From Candidatus Bathyarchaeota archaeon (GTDB lineage Archaea; Thermoproteota; Bathyarchaeia; TCS64): 36,913 nt of DNA. Shown here piece by piece: positions 31,286 to 36,913 of the stretch. The stretch is from assembly GCA_018652685.1 (NCBI GenBank), contig JABIBQ010000020.1, forward strand, positions 1 through 36,913, given 5' to 3'. How positions within the stretch are numbered: position 1 is the first letter of the stretch; each line of letters opens with the position of its first letter. The notes beneath the pieces were generated by a model. That model was not told where the DNA came from. It made no database searches and was given only the letters and a program-made list of their open reading frames with translations. The translations under genes were made by a program, and so were the position numbers.

Positions 31286-32632
31286 ATGCGTGACCTCCTG
31301 GAAACCGACCCATGGATCTACAACCAGATCCTGGATGAGACTACCAGGCAGCGGACAGGCCTTGAGCTTGTACCGTCTGAGAACTATGTCTCAAAGGCAG
31401 TAATGCAGGCAATGGGCTCACCCCTAACCAACAAGTACAGCGAGGGCTACCCGGGGAAACGATACTACGGCGGGCAAGAGTATGTCGATAACATCGAGCT
31501 CCTCGCCATCAAACGGGCGAGGGAGCTGTTCGGGGCAGAGCACGTCAACGTGCAGCCTTACTCAGGATCTCCGGCCAACCACGCGGTCTTCTTCGCCCTC
31601 ATGACCCTTGGAGAGAAGTTTATGGGAATGGACCTGGGCTGTGGGGGGCACCTGACACATGGAAGCAAGGTGAACTTCTCAGGGAAACACTACGACGTGG
31701 CCAGCTACAGGGTGGACAGGGAGACGGGACTCATTGACATGGACGAGGTCAGAAAGATCGCGTTGAGGGAGAGACCTAAAGTCATCATCTCAAGCCTGAC
31801 GTCGTACCCGAGGAGGCTTGATTTCCAGGCATTCCAGGAGGTCTGCGAGGAGGTTGACGCCTACCATTTGGCAGACATCAGCCACATAGCTGGATTGATT
31901 GTGGGAGGAGTACACGAGTCGCCCTTCCCCTATGTTGACGTTGTAACCACAACAACTCACAAGACACTCAGAGGTCCTCGTGGTGCACTGATCATGAGTA
32001 GGACAGAGAACAGGCTGCACGATGAACACTTCAGGGGTTCAAAGAAGAACCTGGCACAGCTCATTGATTCAGCTGTCTTTCCCGGCCTCCAGGGAGGTCC
32101 CCACGTACACATGATTGCGGCGAAGGCCGTGGCACTGAGGGAAGCTGCCCGACCTGAGTTCAAGGGGTACGCCCGCCAGGTGGTGAGGAACGCAAGGGCA
32201 TTGGCGGACGAATTGATGGCCCAGGGCCTGAAATTGGTGACGGATGGCACTGATAACCACTTGATGGTCATCGATCTGAGACCCCTCGGGTACGGCGGGA
32301 AAGGGAAATATGTCCAGAACGCCCTCGACGTTGCGGGGATTACCGTGAACAAGAACGCCGTGCCGTACGATGACGCCAGCCCGTTTAATCCCTCGGGCAT
32401 CAGGCTCGGGACTCCGGCTTTGACCACTCAAGGGATGAAGGAGAATGAGATGGAAAAGATCGGGGAGTGGCTTGGGAACGCGGTTAAGAATTATCACGAC
32501 GTCGGGTTACTCAAGAAAATGAGGCAAGAGGTCACCAAGCTCGCGTCCGAGTTCCCTCTCTACCCCGAGTATGAGGTGTTGAGGGATCCGTATCAAGTAC
32601 AGAATCCCATTCACGAGCTAGTAAAGAGGTGA
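31286..32632 (+). CDS. glyA: Serine hydroxymethyltransferase
   Basis: A 448-residue (from ATG 31286) fold-I PLP enzyme that interconverts serine and glycine with a one-carbon carrier (tetrahydrofolate or tetrahydromethanopterin). LELVPSENYVSKAV, NKYSEGYPGKRYYGG, ADISHIAGLIVGG and the PLP lysine in TTTTHKTLRGPRG are the classic SHMT blocks, followed by FPGLQGGPH and SGIRLGTPALT. Length is slightly above the usual bacterial 415-430. The GTG 15 bases earlier is inside the Shine-Dalgarno sequence. It is cytosolic and housekeeping, giving the region its core metabolism. Glycine/serine use fits the amino-acid theme of the window. Confidence 0.96.
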   Translation: MRDLLETDPWIYNQILDETTRQRTGLELVPSENYVSKAVMQAMGSPLTNKYSEGYPGKRYYGGQEYVDNIELLAIKRARELFGAEHVNVQPYSGSPANHAVFFALMTLGEKFMGMDLGCGGHLTHGSKVNFSGKHYDVASYRVDRETGLIDMDEVRKIALRERPKVIISSLTSYPRRLDFQAFQEVCEEVDAYHLADISHIAGLIVGGVHESPFPYVDVVTTTTHKTLRGPRGALIMSRTENRLHDEHFRGSKKNLAQLIDSAVFPGLQGGPHVHMIAAKAVALREAARPEFKGYARQVVRNARALADELMAQGLKLVTDGTDNHLMVIDLRPLGYGGKGKYVQNALDVAGITVNKNAVPYDDASPFNPSGIRLGTPALTTQGMKENEMEKIGEWLGNAVKNYHDVGLLKKMRQEVTKLASEFPLYPEYEVLRDPYQVQNPIHELVKR

Positions 32633-32659
32633 AAAGAGAATTCGAACTCTACTGTCTGT

Positions 32660-32671
32660 GGTGATATCACC
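32660..32671. promoter_or_regulatory. 12-base perfect palindrome upstream of an exported-protein gene
   Basis: GGTGATATCACC, about 22 bases before the TATA box at 32694. The position fits an operator or upstream activator site. It could equally belong to the 3' region of the SHMT gene. Confidence 0.3.
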
Positions 32672-32693
32672 ATATACTTTTTCAAATCGATGA

Positions 32694-32702
32694 TTTTATC
32701 TC
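32694..32702 (+). promoter_or_regulatory. TATA box selecting the ATG at 32723
   Basis: TTTTATCTC centred 25 bases before ATG 32723, the leaderless distance. It lies inside the longer possible frame from ATG 32690, which argues against that start. Confidence 0.45.
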
Positions 32703-32722
32703 GAATACGCTGTCTTATTCAG

Positions 32723-33361
32723 ATGTTGTTAACGCGAAGAACTGTTATTGCATTACTTTCCGTATCATTACTGACTATAATTTACGCCTACAGCGGTGAA
32801 CCAAACACAACTATTCAGGTGGACAACCCTCCGACCATAACCGGTGTCCACATCGAGAAAACCCACCGTGACCCATCTCGCATCAGAGCAAGCTACACGT
32901 TTTATCTGGATTTTTTCGTCGAGGCAACTGATGATAATCTCATCTCCCAGGTTCTCGCGAACATCACTCATCCGGATGGGACCCAAACCGTGTTGGACAT
33001 GCCTGAAGCATCTGGAATATATGTGGACACAATCCAGGCAAGAGAGGAGGGAAACTACAGTTTGCAGTTCATCGCAGTCGATAACAGTAACCAGAAAACG
33101 GTCTCAGAGACGACTTGGACTATTAGCTACAGTACGTATGCAAAGTATCTGCAATGCTATCTTGCTAAGGGGTGGAACCAGGATTTCCTAGTTACAGTAT
33201 ACCAGTTAGACAAAAGAACTGTTGAATCCCTGTACGGTACACCCAGCCTGGATACCTACCTTGAGTTAATCGATGAGATCGGGGTCGAAGAGAGCATGGG
33301 CGTTGAAACAGTCTGGGAGCTCGGGAACAAATCCTTGGCACTGGGATACCCTCCAGATTAG
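32723..33361 (+). CDS. Exported or membrane-anchored protein with Ig-like domain, unknown
   Basis: A 212-residue protein with an N-terminal signal/anchor (RRTVIALLSVSLLTIIYAYS). An Ig-like beta domain of about 110 residues follows (IQVDNPPTITGV to TTWTISYST), with the ATDDNLISQVLANITHPDG pattern common in archaeal exported beta-sandwich proteins. A helical C-terminal part rich in Tyr, Leu and Glu (VYQLDKRTVESLYGTPSLD) follows. It is probably outside the cell, tethered by the N-terminus. The start at 32723 is chosen from its TATA box; the ATG at 32690 would add 11 residues in front of the signal. No catalytic motif and no family identified. Confidence 0.7.
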   Translation: MLLTRRTVIALLSVSLLTIIYAYSGEPNTTIQVDNPPTITGVHIEKTHRDPSRIRASYTFYLDFFVEATDDNLISQVLANITHPDGTQTVLDMPEASGIYVDTIQAREEGNYSLQFIAVDNSNQKTVSETTWTISYSTYAKYLQCYLAKGWNQDFLVTVYQLDKRTVESLYGTPSLDTYLELIDEIGVEESMGVETVWELGNKSLALGYPPD

Positions 33362-33570
33362 ACATATCTAATTCATAGAGTTGTATTCAAAACCATGCGT
33401 GTGCGAAGGAAAAAATAGATGTCTTCTGCGAGGACTTGATGAAACAGAACTCTTGTCAAGTTTATACAGTAGCTACTACAAGGTCGAATAACCCAGTATG
33501 GTAGCTTTTGATTATCGGGATAAGAACCCAGAATAGTAAAAGTACCTCCCAGTTCAACATTTTCAAATAA

Positions 33571-35661
33571 TTAAGTAATTTTTGTTACTTGGCATAGTTG
33601 AGATTTGAAAGCTGGGAACCCAGATATGGGATCAAGGTACTTATCATCACTTAGGTTGTTTGCGTTTGCCTTGTCTGGCCAGTGATGGGGCATCTGAACC
33701 ACTCCCTTCATCATTGTTGGAGTTACCATAGCGGTGATTATCACCTCTCCTCTTGGGGAAGTCACTGAAACTTTGTCCCCATCATTGATACTCCTTAACT
33801 TGGCGTCTTCTGGGTTTATCTCAAGAAGAGGCTCGGGCATCATTTTTCGTAGGCTTTTGATATTTCGGTGCTGGCTGTGTGTGAAGTTTATCCTTCTTGC
33901 ACCAGAAGTGAAAACAAGTGGATATTCTTTGAACAAATCAGGGGAACTAATTGGACTTTCAACCGGTTCCCTATAAACGGGTAACGGTTCGTACCCATTC
34001 TCTGCAAGTATTGAGGACACCATCTCGACCTTGCCTGATGGGGTTTGGAAACCGTTCTCCTCATAGTATTTTGTTGACCTCTTCGCTACTGGTAGAGTTA
34101 TCCCCTCGGGGCTCTCCCTGAGCATTGACACATTTAGCCCAGATGGTTCAAGAATATCGTTGAAGCACCTGTCTATATCGCCATACCAGTATTGGTCCTG
34201 GAATCCAAGGCGTTTCGCCAGTTCAGCGTATATCTTCCATTCATGCCAAGTCTCCCCAACTGGGTCTATAGCTGGCTCGATAAGCTTGATCTGTCCTCCC
34301 GACTTGTACAGCAGGATTGGGCGTTCAAGCCAGCTGGATATTGGTAGAACTATATCAGATATTCTTGTGGCTGGAGTCTGGAAGAAATCTATGTCAACGA
34401 TGAGGTCAAGTTTTTTCATCGTTTTAACAAAGTTATTCTGGTTGGCGAAGAACTGCACGTTTAACCCTGCGCCAATCAGCGCCTTGATGGGGTATGGTTT
34501 ACCTGTATTGATCTGCTTCACGAGGGCGTTAGATTGCGTCTGCTTGAACATGCCGATGAAGAGGGGAAACTCCTCTGATCCTAATCCAGGACCCATCTCA
34601 GACATCTTGTCTTTCATGGAAATATCCTTGCCTGGAGCGCGACCGATTACCTGCCGATTCCCACCAGGGACCTCAATGCTTCCAGTTAGCGCGGTTAATA
34701 GATAGATCGCCCTCGTGTTCTGGACACCGTTTAGGTGATGTATGGTCGCTGCAGGGCTTGTGTGTATTTTTCCTGGAGTGTTTGATGCAAACATTCTGGC
34801 AGCTTCAATTATTAAGTTGGAGGGGACCCATGTTATTTCCTCGACTTGTTCAAGTGAGTACTCTTGCACGTATTCCCGTAGTTCATTGAAACCGGTGGTC
34901 CAGTTCTCAACGAATTCTTTATCGTATAACTCCTCGTTGATTATCACGTTCATCATCCCAAGGGCGAGTGCCCCATCCGTACCTGGACGTAACTGGAGGT
35001 GGATGTCAGCCATCGATGCTATCCTTGTCTCCCTTGGATCTACAACTATGAGTTTCATGCCCCTCGCTATGGCATCGATATGGTCCTGCCAGAAGTGTGG
35101 TGAGGATTGTCTGATGGAGCTACTCCATATTATCTTGCTTTTTGTCTCGGGTGAGACAGAACGGGATTCTGGTAGGAAGTACCCGTAATCTTCTCCGAAG
35201 TTTAGGGAGGCTGCCAGCCAGCTTGCAGAGAAGCAGCTGCTTGTCTCTGTGCAGTAGTTAGGTGAGCCGTATAGGTAGGTGAGGCGACGGAAGTAGGGTC
35301 TGGGCTCCTGCGTGTACGCGATATAGAATGCCGTGGCTTTGGCGCCGTACTTGGATTTTAACTCTGTCAACTTATCAGCTATCGTGTCCAAGGCTTCGTC
35401 CCAGGAAATCTTCTTGAAGATGCCTTCACCTCGTTCACCAACTCGTTTCAACGGATGGATAATTCTTTCCGGGTTGTACACGAACTCAAGCTGGGCTTTC
35501 CATCTTGGACAGAGATTCTTGATCTTCTTGTCCAGCATCTCTATTTTTACTGCTTTACCGTTCTTTACATGGACCTTGGTCGGACAGTACATGTCACACA
35601 TGTAGCACGCGCCGTGAGTGATTTTCTCTGAATCAGAATCTATCTTATTTTCAACTTGCAT
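33571..35661 (-). CDS. Molybdopterin (Mo/W-bisMGD) oxidoreductase, catalytic subunit
   Basis: About 696 residues of the DMSO-reductase superfamily. The N-terminus has CYMCDMYC and a later Cys in NLCPRW, the Cx2Cx3C...C 4Fe-4S site. Then the Molybdopterin domain (ISWDEALDTIADKL; PRETRIASMADIHLQLRPGTDGALALGMM) and a C-terminal molybdopterin dinucleotide-binding barrel (FTSGARRINFTHSQHRN; GDKVSVTSPRGE). Cys in TETSSCFSASW sits where the Mo/W-ligating Cys is expected, as in the acetylene hydratase/thiosulfate reductase branch. There is no Tat signal, so it is cytosolic. No electron-transfer or membrane subunit gene is beside it, which fits a hydratase, transhydroxylase or lone formate-type enzyme. 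ATG 35661 follows AAGGTG by six bases; the GTG at 35670 overlaps that site. Confidence 0.9.
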   Translation of the reverse strand: MQVENKIDSDSEKITHGACYMCDMYCPTKVHVKNGKAVKIEMLDKKIKNLCPRWKAQLEFVYNPERIIHPLKRVGERGEGIFKKISWDEALDTIADKLTELKSKYGAKATAFYIAYTQEPRPYFRRLTYLYGSPNYCTETSSCFSASWLAASLNFGEDYGYFLPESRSVSPETKSKIIWSSSIRQSSPHFWQDHIDAIARGMKLIVVDPRETRIASMADIHLQLRPGTDGALALGMMNVIINEELYDKEFVENWTTGFNELREYVQEYSLEQVEEITWVPSNLIIEAARMFASNTPGKIHTSPAATIHHLNGVQNTRAIYLLTALTGSIEVPGGNRQVIGRAPGKDISMKDKMSEMGPGLGSEEFPLFIGMFKQTQSNALVKQINTGKPYPIKALIGAGLNVQFFANQNNFVKTMKKLDLIVDIDFFQTPATRISDIVLPISSWLERPILLYKSGGQIKLIEPAIDPVGETWHEWKIYAELAKRLGFQDQYWYGDIDRCFNDILEPSGLNVSMLRESPEGITLPVAKRSTKYYEENGFQTPSGKVEMVSSILAENGYEPLPVYREPVESPISSPDLFKEYPLVFTSGARRINFTHSQHRNIKSLRKMMPEPLLEINPEDAKLRSINDGDKVSVTSPRGEVIITAMVTPTMMKGVVQMPHHWPDKANANNLSDDKYLDPISGFPAFKSQLCQVTKIT

Positions 35662-35829
35662 GACATACACCTTGCAATATGACCACTTTTGTTAGGGTCG
35701 AATGATTCCCATGACCCATTTTCAATAGTAACATTGCCACAATAGTATTAATAATCTATCAAAATAGTTAAAATTCTTTCCAGTCCACCAAAAAGTTAAT
35801 TCTAACAAGTTTTAAATGCAATTTATAGA

Positions 35830-35852
35830 TGCGGGGGGAGAGATTCGAACCT
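35830..35852 (-). repeat. tRNA 3'-end-like sequence, copy 1
   Basis: The minus strand reads AGGTTCGAATCTCTCCCCCC then GCA, the T-loop and acceptor end of a tRNA gene. The TTCGAAT loop is perfect, but the T-stem scarcely pairs and no matching 5' acceptor GCGGGG is present to the right, so no complete tRNA can be folded. It matches 20 of 23 bases at 36746-36768. It may be a tRNA-gene remnant or attachment site. 35671-35829 is an A+T-rich promoter region with no gene. Confidence 0.5.
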
Positions 35853-35945
35853 AAAAGGGCCTTGCTGTCCATGGTAGATGGACCAATTTGACGGTCCCAT
35901 ATAGATTTAGATAAGGCGATGGGAGAATAAAACATTGAATTAGGA

Positions 35946-36665
35946 TTATTTTGTTAGTATTGTGATGTACATTCCTTGTTCTGAGTAATAATTCTTTGAC
36001 ACTTTCCAACCAGTAGGAGCAACAATTTCTTCCAGTAACTCCTGATCCATGAGAAAAAGATCAAACCACTCTCCCACTTTGCCCTGAAACCCAATTCTTA
36101 CCTTAACTAACCCAATTGGAAGGCCTTTTTTTCGATTCCTCTCATAATAAGCCAGATGCTCTGGATTTGTTGTGCCTGATGGGTCCCTTGCCTCGCCAAT
36201 AATTATCCCATCAGAGGTCGTAATATCATAAATCTTTGACAAATATGACCGCATAACCGCCATATTTCCAAGTCCAAGATTCTGACCTAGCATTAATACG
36301 GTATCAAATGAGTTATCTGGGAAATCTAGCTTATGTAAATTCATCAACATACATTTCTTTACACCTCGAAGTCTCGCTACTTCTAGAGATAGTTGCGAGG
36401 TGTCTATGCCAGTTACGTCATGTCCTTTATTTTGGAGATAGAGGGTGTGTCTTCCTGCTCCTAGTCCGATGTCTAGAATTTTGCCTTTTACTTCCTTGAT
36501 TGCGTCTTGTTCATTTTTTTGCCATTCTTCGTAGGCTCGGAAATAGTAATGAGCGTCAGCTGATTCCTGTATTAATCCATCATCTCTTTCCAGATTGTGA
36601 TTTGATGGCTCTCCTTTGTAGTATGCCATGTAAATCTCTCCGAATGCATCTATTATTTCAGCCAT
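35946..36665 (-). CDS. Class I SAM-dependent methyltransferase
   Basis: A 239-residue Rossmann-fold methyltransferase. KILDIGLGAGRHTLYLQNKG is motif I (GxGxG), VTGIDTSQLSLEVAR is motif II with the ribose-binding Asp, and FPDNSFDTVLML is motif IV. The C-terminal part (LFLMDQELLEEIVAPTGWKV) is a typical methyltransferase cap ending. The methyl acceptor is unknown. A TATA box 27 bases upstream of the ATG indicates a leaderless mRNA. The gene is clearly A+T richer than the central genes and is bracketed by two tRNA-3'-end-like repeats (35830, 36746), which fits an inserted cassette. A role in small-molecule or RNA modification cannot be separated from sequence alone. Confidence 0.85.
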   Translation of the reverse strand: MAEIIDAFGEIYMAYYKGEPSNHNLERDDGLIQESADAHYYFRAYEEWQKNEQDAIKEVKGKILDIGLGAGRHTLYLQNKGHDVTGIDTSQLSLEVARLRGVKKCMLMNLHKLDFPDNSFDTVLMLGQNLGLGNMAVMRSYLSKIYDITTSDGIIIGEARDPSGTTNPEHLAYYERNRKKGLPIGLVKVRIGFQGKVGEWFDLFLMDQELLEEIVAPTGWKVSKNYYSEQGMYITILTK

Positions 36666-36685
36666 ACCTATGAGTTATCGGGAAC

Positions 36686-36699
36686 TGAGGATAAAATGT
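36686..36699 (-). promoter_or_regulatory. TATA box, leaderless start of the methyltransferase gene
   Basis: The minus strand reads ACATTTTATCCTCA, centred 27 bases before the ATG at 36665. Confidence 0.55.
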
Positions 36700-36745
36700 T
36701 GGATAGAGTCAGGTTCAGGCTCGATGTCTAGGGAGGATGAATAGG

Positions 36746-36768
36746 TGCGGGGGGAGGGATACGAACCC
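36746..36768 (-). repeat. tRNA 3'-end-like sequence, copy 2
   Basis: The minus strand reads GGGTTCGTATCCCTCCCCCC then GCA. It has a short GGG/CCC T-stem but a TTCGTAT loop in place of TTCGAAT. Further 5' on the same strand lies CAACTGTAAA, similar to a tRNA-Tyr(GTA) anticodon loop, but no acceptor partner is found. It is treated as a degenerate tRNA or attachment-site remnant. Confidence 0.5.
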
Positions 36769-36913
36769 GTTCATACTAGTACAATAGAGATGTTTTACAG
36801 TTGTTTTTACCAGTTTGACCCGTTCGTTCATTTTCATCGTGTTGAGTATGTTCATTATGTTGGTTTTGCTGATTGGAGAAAGAACGGGTTTAATGATGTC
36901 AAACATATTTCTA

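Noticed and set aside
33399-33491. 30-residue frame beginning GTG with a Cys pair and ending SSLYSSYYKVE
   Set aside because: Composition looks protein-like, but there is no ribosome-binding site or good TATA box and it is very short; not enough to call.
35830-35925. Complete tRNA gene on the minus strand
   Set aside because: The T-loop and acceptor end are present, but the T-stem barely pairs, no GCGGGG 5' acceptor exists, and the only hairpin (GTCCAT/ATGGAC) is misplaced for an anticodon stem.
36715-36906. 63-residue frame on the minus strand at the right edge
   Set aside because: It runs straight through the tRNA-3'-end-like repeat and has no promoter. Its SLPPHL segment is simply the translation of that repeat, as also happens at 35830.
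1-36913. CRISPR arrays, insertion sequences, integrase or toxin-antitoxin genes
   Set aside because: No regularly spaced repeats, transposase motifs or integrase motifs were seen on either strand.

Overview
The window is archaeal. Many genes start 22 to 30 bases downstream of an A/T-rich TATA box, usually of the form TTTTATCC(A/T)C, which implies leaderless or near-leaderless mRNAs. Others carry a Shine-Dalgarno sequence matching archaeal 16S rRNA. No sigma-70 type promoter is evident. Gene content (YtcJ-like amidohydrolases, DUF169 proteins, creatininase family, SBBP propeller, membrane-tethered winged-helix regulator, an FtsH-like soluble protease) would suit an uncultivated lineage such as an Asgard/Thorarchaeota-like or Bathyarchaeia-like organism. 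The lineage is a guess; no marker gene here fixes it. Most genes are moderately G+C rich. A minority are visibly A+T richer: the ICMT-like and DUF5685-like genes, the two GNAT genes and the right-hand methyltransferase. These may be more recent acquisitions.

Layout. 1-1507 (minus): start of a GNAT gene, a 45-residue four-cysteine protein and an opine-dehydrogenase-like enzyme. 1807-3405: YtcJ amidohydrolase. 3406-8406: a mosaic of small, A+T-rich or damaged genes around an MFS transporter and a DUF169 protein. 8407-11052: fold-III PLP enzyme and a sulfatase-fold hydrolase with a Thr nucleophile. 11130-15109: a four-gene surface module (single-pass exported protein, membrane-tethered HTH regulator, DUF1624/HGSNAT-like acetyltransferase, seven-repeat SBBP propeller) with a duplicated promoter element. 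15213-17214: VOC protein and a soluble AAA+/M41 FtsH-like protease with an altered zinc motif. 17303-22472: amide and amine hydrolases (M20, creatininase family, YtcJ), a VOC protein and dienelactone hydrolase. 22477-25508 (minus): anaerobic sulfatase maturase, M23-like exported protein, SMP-30 lactonase. 25600-29796: two small genes, a lone FtsX/MacB-type permease, second DUF169 protein, second MFS. 29998-33361: malate/lactate dehydrogenase family enzyme, serine hydroxymethyltransferase, exported protein. 33571-36665 (minus): molybdopterin oxidoreductase and a methyltransferase flanked by two tRNA-3'-end-like repeats.

Taken together the genes suggest a heterotroph scavenging small organic nitrogen compounds and modified amino acids (opine dehydrogenase, D-amino-acid-type PLP enzyme, M20 deacylase, creatininase family, amidohydrolases, lactonase, dienelactone hydrolase) with matching MFS exporters or importers. 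This metabolic picture is inferred from families; no substrate can be read from sequence. The most unusual items are the HEFGGH zinc motif in the FtsH-like protein, the repeated element controlling the tethered-regulator module, small genes that become sensible with a one-base correction, and the tRNA-end repeats around the methyltransferase.
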